A stretch of 64,000 bases of DNA. Source: Rhodobacter sp. Its GTDB lineage: Bacteria > Pseudomonadota > Alphaproteobacteria > Rhodobacterales > Rhodobacteraceae. The notes beneath the pieces were generated by a model, which saw only the letters and a program-made list of their open reading frames with translations, did not search any database and was not told the origin of the DNA. The stretch covers positions 62,001 through 126,000 of the forward strand of contig JADJAB010000003.1 of NCBI GenBank assembly GCA_016704435.1, given 5' to 3'. Shown here piece by piece: positions 1 through 9,448 of this stretch. The position numbers and the translations under genes were made by a program. Within the stretch, counting starts at the first letter, position 1. Each line of letters starts with the position of its first letter.

Positions 1-106
1 AAGGGGGGCTTGGTCGCCATATGTCCTGTTGCCTTTCCGCGCCTTCCCGACTCGGGGCCACGAGTTTAGAAGGTTCGGTGGCGGATTGAAGGGGGGCGAA
101 AGAAAA

Positions 107-361
107 ATGACCGTGAAAACAGAAATCGAGGAACGGCTGCGCCGGGCCTTCCAGCCGGAAGTGCTGGAGGTGGTGAACGAAAGCCACCGCCATGCCGGTC
201 ATGCCGGCGACGATGGATCCGGCGAAAGCCACTTCAGGGTGATGATCCGTGCCGCTGCCTTTGCACCGATGGGCCGCGTCGCGCGCCACAGGGCGGTGCA
301 TCAGGCGCTGGGCGACCTGACGACGCGGGTTCATGCACTGGCGCTGGACATCGGCGGGTAA
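107..361 (+). CDS. BolA family protein
   Basis: This 84-residue protein belongs to the BolA family, small proteins that work with monothiol glutaredoxins in iron-sulfur cluster handling and in stress-linked cell-shape control. The product begins MTVKTEIEERL, contains the family segment VVNESHRHAGH near residues 24-34, then ESHFRVMI, as in BolA proteins. The ATG at 107 was preferred over one at 29 because homologs begin at MTVK and a purine-rich ribosome site (GGGGGGCGAAAG) lies just upstream. It converges on glcB, with a strong hairpin element between them. Family assignment is confident; the subfamily (BolA versus IbaG) is not resolved. Confidence 0.88.
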   Translation: MTVKTEIEERLRRAFQPEVLEVVNESHRHAGHAGDDGSGESHFRVMIRAAAFAPMGRVARHRAVHQALGDLTTRVHALALDIGG

Positions 362-435
362 GGCAATTGCGCGCCTGCCGGCGCAAGCCCTTTCGTGATT
401 CTGCCTCAGTTGCGCCTGTTGCAGGCCTGGCTGAT

Positions 436-520
436 GAGGGGCACCGCCCCTCAAACTCCCCGGAGTATTTGAGCCAAGATGAAGGGGGACGCAGCTTCAT
501 CTTGGCAAGAAACTCCGCCG
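436..520 (-). repeat. Bipartite hairpin intergenic repeat, copy A (also the glcB/bolA terminator region)
   Basis: Read on the minus strand this holds, in order, a GCCTCCGGCGGAGTTTC block, a perfect 12-bp hairpin (arms 473-484 GCCAAGATGAAG and 495-506, 10-nt loop), an AAATACTCCGGGGAGTTTGA linker and a second 7-bp hairpin (arms 436-442 GAGGGGC and 446-452). The same architecture with other arm sequences occurs at 54865-54954, and a part copy at 35718-35776. It lies between two convergent genes, so it may stop transcription from both sides. Confidence 0.7.
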
Positions 521-633
521 GAGGCAGCCGACGGTGCCGCTCGTACTGACCCTTGGTGCAAGGCGGCGCGCCAGCATCCGTTGCAAGGGAAAGGCTTGCG
601 GCGCAGCCGCGCAATTGCTTTGCCGCCTTTGCG

Positions 634-2781
634 TCAGTGCGCCGCCTTGGCCTTCAGGCGGTAGGCATGCAGCAGAGGTTCGGTATAGCCCGATGGCTGT
701 TCGCGACCGTTGAAGACCAGATCGCAGGCGGCCTGGAAGGCGATACCCTGAAAGCCCGGTGCCATCGGGCGATAGGCCGGGTCGTCGGCGTTTTGCCGGT
801 CGACAACGGCGGCCATCTTCTTCATCGCCTCCATCACCTCGTTGCCACTGACCACACCATGATGCAGCCAGTTGGCGATATGCTGGGCCGAGATGCGGCA
901 GGTCGCGCGGTCTTCCATCAGGCCGATGTCGTTCACGTCGGGCACCTTGGAGCAGCCTACCCCCTGGTCGATCCAGCGCACCACATAGCCCAGGATGCCT
1001 TGTGCGTTGTTCTCGACCTCGCGCGTGACCTGGGCGCGGTTCCAGGCGCGGAAAGAGGCCATCGGGATCTCGAGGATCCCGTCCACATGCGCCCGCCGTC
1101 CACCCTTTGCCAGCCGCGCCTGCACGGCGAAGACATCGACCTTGTGGTAGTGCAGCGCGTGCAGCGTGGCTGCGGTGGGCGAGGGCACCCAGGCCGTGTT
1201 CGCGCCCGCCCGCGGATGGGCGATCTTTTCGTCCAGCATCGCCGCCATCAGGTCGGGCATCGCCCACATTCCCTTGCCGATCTGCGCCTTGCCCGACAGC
1301 CCGCATTCCAGCCCGATATCGACGTTCAGGTTCTCGTAGGCCGTGATCCAGGCCTTGCGCTTGATGAAGTCCTTGCGGCTGAAGGGGCCGGCTTCCATGC
1401 TGGTGTGGATCTCGTCGCCGGTGCGGTCGAGAAAGCCGGTGTTGATGAAGGCCACCCGGTGGCGGGCCGCGCGGATGCATTCCTTGAGGTTCACCGAAGT
1501 GCGGCGTTCTTCGTCCATGATGCCCAGTTTCACGGTGTTCGCAGGCAGTCCGAGCGCCGCCTCGACTCGGCTGAAGGTTTCATCCGCGAAGGCCACTTCC
1601 TCCGGCCCGTGCATCTTGGGTTTCACGACATAGACCGAGCCCATGACGGAATTCCGCCGACCATCCGTCTTTTTCAGGTCGTGCATCGCGATCAGCGTGG
1701 TCACCATCGCGTCCATCAGCCCTTCGGGGATTTCCGAGCCGTCGGGCAGCAGGATCGCCGGGTTGGTCATCAGATGGCCGACGTTGCGCACCCACATCAA
1801 CGCCCGGCCCTTGACTGCCAGCGGGCCGCCGTCCGGCGCAAGATAGGTCCGGTCCCCGGCCAGCCGGCGGGTCATCTGCCGCCCGCCCTTGTCGAAGCTG
1901 TCCGCAAGGTCGCCCTGCATCAGCCCCAGCCAGTTGCCATAGGCCTGCACCTTGTCCTCGGCGTCCACGCAGGCCACCGAATCCTCGCAATCCATGATCG
2001 CGGACATCGCACTTTCCAGCTGCACGTCGGCCAGCAGCGCCTGATCGCGCGAGCCGATGAAATGCGCCCGGTCGAAGACCAGTTCCACATGCAAGCCGTT
2101 GTTGCGCAACAGAACCGCGTCCGGTGCCTTCGGGTTCCCCCGGTAACCGACGAATTTCTCCGGGCTGACCAGGGGCAGATCATCGACCAGCAAGGCGCCG
2201 TCCTTGACCACATAGCGCCGCGCGTCACCGTGCGAGGTGCCTTCGACCGGGAAGGCTTCGTCCAGGAACACCCGCGCGCGGGCCACCACGCGCGCTCCCC
2301 GGCCGCGATCATAGCCGCCCTTTGGCGGGGCCGAGCCCACGGCGTCGGTGCCGTAAAGGCAATCGTAAAGGCTGCCCCAGCGCGCATTCGCCGCGTTCAG
2401 CGCGTAGCGCGCGTTGGTCATCGGCACCACCAGTTGCGGGCCGGGAACCAAGGCGATTTCGGGGTCCACGTTGACCGTGTCGATGCTGAAATCCGGGCCC
2501 TCCGGCAGAAGATAGCCGATCTCGGCCAGGAAGGCCTTGTAGGCGGCGTGGTCGTGCGGCTGGCCCTTGCGGGCGCGGTGCCAGGCGTCGATCCTGCCCT
2601 GCATCTCTTCGCGCTTCGCCAGAAGGGCGCGGTTCTTCGGCGCAAGGTCCGTCAGCAGCGCGGCAAAGCCCGACCAGAACGCCTCGGCTGCGATACCCGT
2701 GCCGGGCAGGGCGCGGTCTTCGATGAACCCGGCCAGTTGCCGGTCGACCGCCAGACCGGATTTCGTCACGCGCGCGCTCAT
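634..2781 (-). CDS. glcB: Malate synthase G
   Basis: This enzyme condenses glyoxylate with acetyl-CoA to malate in the glyoxylate and glycolate pathways, in the cytoplasm. The 715-residue length fits the large single-chain G isoform (about 720 residues). Recognisable conserved blocks include GIMDEERRTSVNL followed by FINTGFLDRTGDEIHTSMEA in the catalytic barrel, and IGLECGLSGKAQIGKGMWA. I chose the ATG at 2781 (MSARVTKSGLAVD), the usual family start; a longer reading frame to 2874 has no family resemblance. The gene stands alone, divergent from the ArsR-family gene at 2964, with about 180 bp between them that probably holds both promoters. Confidence 0.96.
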   Translation of the reverse strand: MSARVTKSGLAVDRQLAGFIEDRALPGTGIAAEAFWSGFAALLTDLAPKNRALLAKREEMQGRIDAWHRARKGQPHDHAAYKAFLAEIGYLLPEGPDFSIDTVNVDPEIALVPGPQLVVPMTNARYALNAANARWGSLYDCLYGTDAVGSAPPKGGYDRGRGARVVARARVFLDEAFPVEGTSHGDARRYVVKDGALLVDDLPLVSPEKFVGYRGNPKAPDAVLLRNNGLHVELVFDRAHFIGSRDQALLADVQLESAMSAIMDCEDSVACVDAEDKVQAYGNWLGLMQGDLADSFDKGGRQMTRRLAGDRTYLAPDGGPLAVKGRALMWVRNVGHLMTNPAILLPDGSEIPEGLMDAMVTTLIAMHDLKKTDGRRNSVMGSVYVVKPKMHGPEEVAFADETFSRVEAALGLPANTVKLGIMDEERRTSVNLKECIRAARHRVAFINTGFLDRTGDEIHTSMEAGPFSRKDFIKRKAWITAYENLNVDIGLECGLSGKAQIGKGMWAMPDLMAAMLDEKIAHPRAGANTAWVPSPTAATLHALHYHKVDVFAVQARLAKGGRRAHVDGILEIPMASFRAWNRAQVTREVENNAQGILGYVVRWIDQGVGCSKVPDVNDIGLMEDRATCRISAQHIANWLHHGVVSGNEVMEAMKKMAAVVDRQNADDPAYRPMAPGFQGIAFQAACDLVFNGREQPSGYTEPLLHAYRLKAKAAH

Positions 2782-2963
2782 ATTCAGCCTCCTTCGTATG
2801 CCATGGCACACAATAGAGCCGGTGCCCACCTGCGGCAAGCTTCGCCGGGCCGCGATTATGCGCCAGCGGCGCAAAGCAGTTGTCGCCAGGTCTTGAAAAG
2901 ATCACCTGGCCGGAAGCGGAGGTTTTCATTGCGGGCCTGGCCGCGCCTATGATACTTAGCGAT

Positions 2964-3323
2964 ATGGCTAAACATGATCCCGACCTTGACCAGCTGTTCC
3001 AGGCCTTGGCCGACCCGACCCGGCGCGCCGTGCTGACGCGGCTGGCCGAAGGGCCGGCGACGGTGTCGGAACTGGCGCGACCCACCGGGCTGAGGCTGCC
3101 GACGGTGATGCGGCATCTGTCGGTGCTGGAAGGGGCGGGACTGATTGCCAGTGCCAAGGATGGCCGGGTGCGGTCCTGTGCCATCGTCCCCGAGGCGCTG
3201 GCGCCGCTGCGCAGCTGGCTGGACGATCAGCGCGCGCTCTGGGAGGCGCGGCTGGACCGGCTGGACGACTATGTGACCAAACTGATGAAAGAGCGCGAGC
3301 ATGGACCTGGACCCAAGAACTGA
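2964..3323 (+). CDS. ArsR-family winged-helix transcriptional regulator
   Basis: A 119-residue protein with an N-terminal winged helix (LFQALADPTRRAVLTRLAEG, then VSELARPTGLRLPTVMRHLSVLEGAGLI) typical of ArsR/SdpR-type repressors. No paired cysteines of a metal site are visible, so it is more likely of the non-metal SdpR type. Its last 23 bases overlap the next gene, which encodes an SRPBCC (Hsp90-activator-like) protein. Such regulator/SRPBCC pairs are common and the regulator probably controls its own operon. Start ATG 2964 was chosen over in-frame codons at 2880 and 2949 because homologs begin directly before the helix; this is uncertain by a few residues. Confidence 0.87.
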   Translation: MAKHDPDLDQLFQALADPTRRAVLTRLAEGPATVSELARPTGLRLPTVMRHLSVLEGAGLIASAKDGRVRSCAIVPEALAPLRSWLDDQRALWEARLDRLDDYVTKLMKEREHGPGPKN

Positions 3324-3771
3324 CCTCAGTTTCACCCGCCGGCTGGCGGTACCGCGCAGCATGGTGTGGGACTGCTGGACCCTGCCCGAACATATCCCGC
3401 ATTTCTTCGTGCCGCGCCCGCATCGGGTGACCGCCTGCGACATCGACCTGCGGGTCGGCGGCCGGTTCAACACCACGTTTGAGGTGGAAGGCAACGAGAT
3501 GCAGAACAATGGCGTCTATCTCGAGGTCGTGCCGCAGGAAAAGCTGGTTTTTACTGACACTTACACCGAAGGCTGGAAGCCCGCGCCAGACCCTTTCATG
3601 ACCGCGATTCTGCTGTTGGCCGACAGCGCCGATGGCGGCACGACTTATACCGCGATTGCCCGCCACCGCAGCCCCGAAACCCGCCAGGCGCATGAGGACA
3701 TGGGGTTCTTCGATGGCTGGGGCACCGTTGTGACGCAGCTTGAGGACTATGCGAAGGGGCTGCTGAAATGA
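3301..3771 (+). CDS. SRPBCC/AHSA1-like protein
   Basis: A 156-residue single-domain protein of the Activator-of-Hsp90-ATPase homologue (AHSA1/CalC) branch of the START-like superfamily, which bind hydrophobic ligands in a helix-grip pocket. Family signs are RRLAVPRSMVWDCWTLPEHI at the N terminus, the DLRVGGRFNTTF block, and the C-terminal GWGTVVTQLEDYAKGLL helix. It overlaps the ArsR gene by 23 bases and the next gene by 4, so the three are surely co-transcribed. The ligand is unknown. Confidence 0.85.
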   Translation: MDLDPRTDLSFTRRLAVPRSMVWDCWTLPEHIPHFFVPRPHRVTACDIDLRVGGRFNTTFEVEGNEMQNNGVYLEVVPQEKLVFTDTYTEGWKPAPDPFMTAILLLADSADGGTTYTAIARHRSPETRQAHEDMGFFDGWGTVVTQLEDYAKGLLK

Positions 3772-4649
3772 CCGGCCGCTTTGCCACGCTCAGTTTCGAA
3801 CGCGACATCGCGGCCCCGGTCTCGACCCTGTGGCAGGCCTGGACCGCACCGGCGGCGCGGGCAATCTGGGCGCCCCCGGCCCCCGGTGTCACCGTCGAAT
3901 TCCTTGAAGCCGACACCCGGGTCGGCGGGCGCGAGGTCTCGATCTGCCGCGCCGAGGGGCAGCCCGACATCCGCGTCGAAAGCGGCTGGCTGGACCTGCA
4001 GCCGCTGCGGCGCAGCGTGAACTACGAGGTGGTCTCGGACGCCGGCGAGGCCGAGGCCGATTCTGCCGCCCTTGTCACTGCCGATTTCATGGACAAGGGG
4101 CCGTCGAGCCGGTTGGTGGTGACGGTGCAACTCAGTTCGCTGGCGCAGGATATGGAGGCCGGGTATCGGCAGGGATATGGCGCCGGCCTTGCCAACCTGT
4201 CCGGCGTAGCCGAGCGCACGATGGTGCTGCAACGGCTGATCAAGGCCCCGCGTGCGATGGTCTGGGGGGCCTGGATGAACCCCGAAACCCTGCCGCAATG
4301 GTGGGGGCCGGATGGGTTTTCCTGCCGGACGCAACGGATCGACCTCAGGGCGGGCGGCGAATGGGTGTTCGACATGATCGCGGCCGATGGCACGGTCTTT
4401 CCCAACCACCACCGCTACGGCGAAGTCCGGCCCGAATACCGTCTCGGCTATACGCTGCACTGGGGCGAGAACGGTCCGAAACACGCCGATGCCTGGGCCT
4501 TGTTCGAGGATGTCGGCGGGGCGACGCAAGTCACCCTTGGCATGGTCTTCAGCACCGCAAAGGAGTTCTCTGACGCCAAGGAGTTTGGCGCGGTGGAGCT
4601 GGGCCAGCAGACGCTGGCCAAACTGGCGCGGTTCATCGGCGCGGACTGA
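3768..4649 (+). CDS. Tandem double-domain SRPBCC/AHSA1 protein
   Basis: This 293-residue protein carries two AHSA1-like domains in a row. The first (about residues 1-145) starts with LSFERDIAAPVSTLWQAWTA and has EADTRVGGREVSI. The second (about 150-293) starts with QRLIKAPRAMVWGAWMNPET, followed by WWGPDGFSC, DLRAGGEWVFDM and a C-terminal GQQTLAKLARFI helix. Most relatives have one domain, so this looks like a duplication and fusion. The first half is the more divergent. It overlaps the previous gene by ATGA, making a three-gene ArsR operon. Function unknown. Confidence 0.83.
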   Translation: MTGRFATLSFERDIAAPVSTLWQAWTAPAARAIWAPPAPGVTVEFLEADTRVGGREVSICRAEGQPDIRVESGWLDLQPLRRSVNYEVVSDAGEAEADSAALVTADFMDKGPSSRLVVTVQLSSLAQDMEAGYRQGYGAGLANLSGVAERTMVLQRLIKAPRAMVWGAWMNPETLPQWWGPDGFSCRTQRIDLRAGGEWVFDMIAADGTVFPNHHRYGEVRPEYRLGYTLHWGENGPKHADAWALFEDVGGATQVTLGMVFSTAKEFSDAKEFGAVELGQQTLAKLARFIGAD

Positions 4650-4718
4650 TTGCGGGCGGGTGTGCCGGGGTGGCAAGGGGCCTCGGCACACTGGCAGCCT
4701 TGCACGCCAGCGGCCCGC

Positions 4719-4750
4719 CGACTGGCCACCGACTGGCCACCGACTGGCCC
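4719..4750. repeat. Three tandem copies of an 11-bp unit
   Basis: CGACTGGCCAC occurs at 4719-4729 and 4730-4740, and a third copy at 4741-4750 lacks the last base. It lies in the 157-bp gap before pepN. No function is evident; it may be a small slippage repeat. Confidence 0.7.
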
Positions 4751-4806
4751 TTGAAGGCACCGCGTCCGCTGCCTAGGCTTGCCCGGCACGCAAGCCGGAG
4801 AGCTCG

Positions 4807-7356
4807 ATGAATGCCGCCCCCCAGACGATCTACCTGTCAGACTACCAACCCTTCGGCTGGATCGTCGAGGCGGTGCACCTGACCTTCCGGCTGGACCCGC
4901 GGGCGACCCGCGTCCTGTCGCGCATCCGCTTTGTCCCGAACCCGCAAGGGCCTCGCGGCAAATTCTTCCTGCATGGCGAGGATATCCGGCTGATCTCCGC
5001 CCGCATCGACGGCCAGCCCGTCAACCCCGAGATCACCCCGCAGGGCCTGACCTGTGCGGTGCCCGACGGCGCCTTCACCTTTGAAGCGGAGGTCGAGATC
5101 GCGCCGGCCGCCAACACCGCGCTGGAAGGGCTTTACATGTCGAAGGGCATGTATTGCACCCAATGCGAGGCCGAGGGCTTTCGCAAGATCACCTTCTACC
5201 CCGACCGCCCCGACGTCATGGCGCCGTTCCGCGTGCGGATCGAGGGCGAGATGCCGGTCCTGCTGTCGAACGGCAACCCGACCGGCAGCGGCAAGGGCTG
5301 GGCCGAATGGGACGACCCCTGGCCGAAACCCGCCTATCTTTTCGCCCTTGTTGCGGGCGATCTGACCGCCCACCGCGACCGTTTCACCACTCGCTCCGGC
5401 CGCAAGGTCGATCTGGCGGTCTGGGTCCGCCCCGGCGACCAGGACCGCTGCGCCTATGCGATGGACGCCCTGATCCGCTCTATGAAATGGGATGAGGACA
5501 CCTATGGCCGCGAGTATGATCTGGACGTGTTCAATGTCGTCGCGGTCGATGATTTCAACATGGGCGCGATGGAGAACAAGGGGCTGAACATCTTCAACTC
5601 CAAACTGGTGCTGGCCAGCCCGGAAACCGCCACCGACGACGACTACGCCCGCATCGAAGCGGTGATCGCGCATGAGTATTTCCACAATTGGACCGGCAAC
5701 CGCATCACCTGCCGCGACTGGTTCCAGCTGTGCCTGAAAGAGGGGCTGACGGTGTTCCGCGACCAGCAGTTTTCCGGCGACATGCGCGGGGCTGCGGTCA
5801 AGCGGATCGAGGATGTGGCGCTCTTGCGCGCGCGGCAGTTCCGCGAGGACCAGGGGCCGCTGGCGCATCCGGTGCGACCCGAAAGCTTTGTCGAGATCAA
5901 CAACTTCTACACCGCCACGATCTACGAAAAGGGCGCCGAGGTGATCGGCATGCTCAAGAGGCTGGTCGGCGATGCGGGCTATGCCAAGGCGCTGGACCTG
6001 TATTTCGACCGCCATGATGGCGATGCGGCGACCATCGAGGATTGGCTGAAGGTGTTCGAGGATGCCACCGGCCGTGACCTGACCCAGTTCAAGCGCTGGT
6101 ATAGCCAGGCCGGAACACCCCGGCTGAAAGTGACGGACGACTGGAAAGACGGCACCTATACCCTTCATTTCGAACAGGAAAACCCGCCTACACCGGGACA
6201 GCCGGTGAAGGAGCCAAAGGTGCTGCCCATCGCCGTGGGCCTGTTGAACCCGAACGGCGACGAAGTGGTGCCGACGACCATGCTGGAGATGACCGAGGCG
6301 CGGCAAAGCTTCCGCTTCGACGGGCTGGCGGCAAGGCCGGTCCCGTCGATCCTGCGCGGCTTTTCCGCGCCGGTGGTAATGGAGCGCAAGGCCAGCGCGC
6401 AGGATCAGGCCTTCCTTCTGGCCCATGATACCGACCCGTTCAACAAGTGGGAGGCCGGCCGCGCGCTGGCCAGGGGAATGCTGGCGGCGATGATCACCGA
6501 TGGGGCCGCCCCGGCCGCCGACTGGCTGGAGGCGCTGGCCCGCGTGGCCGGCGAAGATGACCTAGACCCGGCCTTCCGGGCGCTGGCCCTGCGACTGCCC
6601 AGCGACGACGATATCGCGCAGATGCTGGTCGATCGGGGCACCACACCGGACCCCGATGCCATCTTTGCGGCCCGCCGCAGGGCGGGGCAGGCGCTGGCCG
6701 GCCGGCTGGCGCCGATGCTGCCGGGCCTGATCGCGGCGCTGACCGATGCGGGGCCGTTCTCGGCCGATGCCGGGGCCGCCGGGCGGCGGGCGCTGAAGGG
6801 GGTGGCGCTGCGGTTGCTGGCGCGGGCCGATGGCGGGGCTGCGGCCCGTGCGGCCTTTGCTGCCGCGGGCAACATGACCGACAGCACCGCCGCGCTGTCG
6901 GCGCTGCTGGACATCGGGCAGGGGCAGGCGGAACTGGCGGATTTCGAGGCGAAATGGCAGGCCAATGCGCTGGTGATGGACAAGTGGTTCACCCTGCAGA
7001 TCGCCTTTGCCCCGCCCGACCTTGCGCCCGAAACCACCGCCCGGCTGACCGCGTTGCCCAGCTTCGATTTCCGCAATCCCAACCGGTTCCGCAGCGTGAT
7101 CGGCGCGATGAGTGGCAATCACGCCGGCTTTCACCGCGCCGATGGGGCGGGCTACCGCGTCGTTGCCGACTGGCTGTTGAAGCTGGACCCGCTGAACCCG
7201 CAGACCGCCGCACGGATGTCGACCGCCTTCGAGACCTGGCGCCGATACGATGCCGCACGGCAGGCGCAGGCCAGGGCGCAGCTTGACCGCATCCTGTCTA
7301 CCCCCGGCCTGAGCCGCGACCTGGCCGAAATGGCGGCGCGTCTGCGCGCGGAGTAG
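4807..7356 (+). CDS. pepN: Aminopeptidase N (M1 family zinc metallopeptidase)
   Basis: Removes N-terminal residues from peptides in the cytoplasm. The 849-residue length is close to E. coli PepN (870). The exopeptidase signature MGAMENKG lies near residue 252, and the zinc motif HEYFHNW near 289-293, followed by KEGLTVFRD supplying the third zinc ligand. The C-terminal half (LARGMLAAM through LDRILSTPGL) is the helical DUF3458 region. The ATG at 4807 follows GGAGAGCTCG. The gene is monocistronic and convergent with the lytic transglycosylase gene. The reading frame is intact, in contrast to nearby gatB. Confidence 0.96.
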   Translation: MNAAPQTIYLSDYQPFGWIVEAVHLTFRLDPRATRVLSRIRFVPNPQGPRGKFFLHGEDIRLISARIDGQPVNPEITPQGLTCAVPDGAFTFEAEVEIAPAANTALEGLYMSKGMYCTQCEAEGFRKITFYPDRPDVMAPFRVRIEGEMPVLLSNGNPTGSGKGWAEWDDPWPKPAYLFALVAGDLTAHRDRFTTRSGRKVDLAVWVRPGDQDRCAYAMDALIRSMKWDEDTYGREYDLDVFNVVAVDDFNMGAMENKGLNIFNSKLVLASPETATDDDYARIEAVIAHEYFHNWTGNRITCRDWFQLCLKEGLTVFRDQQFSGDMRGAAVKRIEDVALLRARQFREDQGPLAHPVRPESFVEINNFYTATIYEKGAEVIGMLKRLVGDAGYAKALDLYFDRHDGDAATIEDWLKVFEDATGRDLTQFKRWYSQAGTPRLKVTDDWKDGTYTLHFEQENPPTPGQPVKEPKVLPIAVGLLNPNGDEVVPTTMLEMTEARQSFRFDGLAARPVPSILRGFSAPVVMERKASAQDQAFLLAHDTDPFNKWEAGRALARGMLAAMITDGAAPAADWLEALARVAGEDDLDPAFRALALRLPSDDDIAQMLVDRGTTPDPDAIFAARRRAGQALAGRLAPMLPGLIAALTDAGPFSADAGAAGRRALKGVALRLLARADGGAAARAAFAAAGNMTDSTAALSALLDIGQGQAELADFEAKWQANALVMDKWFTLQIAFAPPDLAPETTARLTALPSFDFRNPNRFRSVIGAMSGNHAGFHRADGAGYRVVADWLLKLDPLNPQTAARMSTAFETWRRYDAARQAQARAQLDRILSTPGLSRDLAEMAARLRAE

Positions 7357-7531
7357 GCGGCATTGACGGCAAACCGGCGGCGCGACAGCCTGCCTGTCGT
7401 CTTCGCCGGCCCGGCTTGTGACGCCGCCCGAGATACGCGCGTGAACAGCCTTTTTGCCGGGGCTGCACCCGCAAGAGCCTGTTGTGGACGGCCCCGGATG
7501 CGGCCTTGAAGCTGTGCGCGCGGCGGCCGGC

Positions 7532-8170
7532 TCAACCCTTGGCGCAATAGGGTTGCGCGCTGGTCCAGGCCGCCATGTCGGCGCGTTTCCCGGCCTTGCG
7601 GAACGGCATCCACTGCCGCCCGACACCGCGGTTGCCCTTGCCCGCCACCACGCCGTCGCGCGCCACATCCCGTGACAGGACCTCGACCGCGCAGGCCAGA
7701 TTGGCAGCGCCGTCCTTCAGCGCGCCTGACGATTGCGCGCCGCAGCCGTTTGCCCGCGCCGTCCTGGGCGAGATCTGCATCAGCCCGATCCAGCGCCCGC
7801 CGCCGCCCGCCGCGCCCGGGTTCCAGCTGCTTTCATGCTTGGCCAGCGCGCTCATCAACCCCACCCAGAAGGACCGGCGATCGGCCAGGCTGGCGGTCTT
7901 GTAGCCGGGGCACCAGGTGGCGATATCGGCCGGAACGCGGCCCGCCAGCGCTGCATCGCGCCTTGCGACGGCGGCCAGCGCCGCGCTGGTCCACCGCGTC
8001 GCTTCGGGGCGGTGGTCCCAGCGCATCGGCGGCGCCGAAACGGTGGACTTGCTGGTCACGCCGGGCGGCACGCAGCCGGCCAGAACCAGCGCCAGCGAGA
8101 CCGCAAATCCGGCCCGGCACGCCGCCCGCGCCACGCAACCAACACGCGAAATCCGCGGCTCTACCATCAT
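7532..8170 (-). CDS. Lytic transglycosylase SLT-domain lipoprotein
   Basis: A 212-residue protein with an N-terminal lipoprotein signal (AGFAVSLALVLAGC, lipobox LAGC), so it is probably anchored in the outer membrane facing the periplasm. The catalytic region reads LMSALAKHESSWNPGA, with the glutamate expected for SLT-type murein cleavage, then GGRWIGLMQISPRTARANGC, the conserved GLMQI block. I chose ATG 8170 because AAGGGGCGGA sits directly before it; ATG 8191 is a possible alternative. Divergent from the gene at 8231. It probably takes part in peptidoglycan remodelling; no partner is encoded nearby. Confidence 0.88.
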   Translation of the reverse strand: MMVEPRISRVGCVARAACRAGFAVSLALVLAGCVPPGVTSKSTVSAPPMRWDHRPEATRWTSAALAAVARRDAALAGRVPADIATWCPGYKTASLADRRSFWVGLMSALAKHESSWNPGAAGGGGRWIGLMQISPRTARANGCGAQSSGALKDGAANLACAVEVLSRDVARDGVVAGKGNRGVGRQWMPFRKAGKRADMAAWTSAQPYCAKG

Positions 8171-8230
8171 TCCGCCCCTTTCAACCCTCATAAGACTCCC
8201 CGAAACACTTGCACGGGGCGCAGGCCGACC

Positions 8231-9448
8231 ATGGTCTCTACACCGCAATTCTCCGGCCTGACCACCCGCCTTGCGGGCCCTGCGCGGCTTCTTGCCGCGC
8301 GGCTGGGCCAGATCGCGCGCCCCGCCCATACCCATGCCCCGCCGCCGATGCCGGACCGTCCCGGCGCCGTGCTGCGTGGCCGTTTGCATGTGCCGATCCG
8401 GCCCGTCCCGTCCGAGGCCGCGCTGTGGGAGGGGATCGTCGCCGAATGGTCCGCCATTGCCGCCGCCGAACGCTGGGCCGACCTGCTGGCCGCGCTGCGC
8501 CGGGCCGACCAGGCCCGCGCCGGCGCGCCGGGGGGACGGCGGCTGGCCGGCCTGATCAGCCTGGGAGCACGCCATCCGCTGACCGCCACGCTGACGCGGC
8601 GCGACTGGCCCGCCGCCGAGGCCGAGATCGACCGCCTTGCCGCCGTGCAATCGGCCCATCCCGAGGATTACGTCGCCGCCCATCTGCTGGCCCAGGCGCA
8701 TCTCGACTATGGCTGGGCGCGGCGCAGCGCCGAACCGGGGCCGGGCCTGCCGCGCGAAGTCTGGCAGGCCTTCCTGCATCACACCGCGCTGGCCGAAGCC
8801 GTGCTGGAGCCGTTTGACCCGATCGAGGAAATGTCGCCGCTGCTGGCCGGCACCCGTTATCTGCTGGTGCGCGGCATCGAGGATGGCGATGCCATGTGCC
8901 GCGACTGGTACGAGGATTGGTCCGACCTTGACCCGACCAACCCGGAGCCGCATTCCACCCATGCCGTGCACCTGCTGCCGCACTGGTTCGGCTCTCTCGG
9001 CAGCTTCGACGACGAGGCCCGCGCCGCGATGAAGCGCACCCGGCACTGCTCGGGCGCTTCGGCCTATGCGATGTTCTACCTCGCCGCCACCGATTCCCTG
9101 GGCGACCTGCCGCTGCGGGTGGACCTGGCGCTGTTCCTGCAGGGCCTGACCGATTTCTACCAGGCCACCGGCTGCCAGTATCGCGCCAACATCGTGGCCG
9201 GCGCCTTGACCGAGCTTGACCACAGCCTGTCGCTGGATGCCGCGAAGGGCTCGCGCCGTCGCCAGTTGGTCAGCGAGGTCCTGGCCGCCCACCTGCGCGA
9301 GAACCTGCGCGAGTTTCACCTGTCGGCCTGGGACAATGGCGAGGCCGGCATCCAGTATGCGCTGGGCCAGGCCTTCGCGACCGAACTGGCGCGGGGCGAG
9401 CATGTCTATGTCGGCCCCGAGGGCCTGACCACGCATCTGCCGACCTGA
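8231..9448 (+). CDS. Conserved hypothetical protein, helical-repeat-like
   Basis: I do not recognise a named family. The 405-residue product is rich in alanine, leucine and tryptophan, with no signal peptide or clear membrane segment. Segments such as WEGIVAEWSAIAAAERWADLLAALRRAD and HPEDYVAAHLLAQAHLDYGWA suggest paired helices of TPR character. Codon use and GC match the neighbours, so it looks native. It starts 60 bp from the divergent lipoprotein gene and ends about 80 bp before gatB. Probably cytoplasmic; function unknown. Confidence 0.75.
   Translation: MVSTPQFSGLTTRLAGPARLLAARLGQIARPAHTHAPPPMPDRPGAVLRGRLHVPIRPVPSEAALWEGIVAEWSAIAAAERWADLLAALRRADQARAGAPGGRRLAGLISLGARHPLTATLTRRDWPAAEAEIDRLAAVQSAHPEDYVAAHLLAQAHLDYGWARRSAEPGPGLPREVWQAFLHHTALAEAVLEPFDPIEEMSPLLAGTRYLLVRGIEDGDAMCRDWYEDWSDLDPTNPEPHSTHAVHLLPHWFGSLGSFDDEARAAMKRTRHCSGASAYAMFYLAATDSLGDLPLRVDLALFLQGLTDFYQATGCQYRANIVAGALTELDHSLSLDAAKGSRRRQLVSEVLAAHLRENLREFHLSAWDNGEAGIQYALGQAFATELARGEHVYVGPEGLTTHLPT

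Noticed and set aside
553..2952. A 799-codon open frame on the plus strand across malate synthase
   Set aside because: It is antisense to glcB, histidine- and arginine-rich, and has no domain; GC-rich DNA makes such frames by chance.
4719..4750. Possible iteron or regulatory array
   Set aside because: Only three 11-bp tandem copies, not next to a replication gene; more likely slippage.
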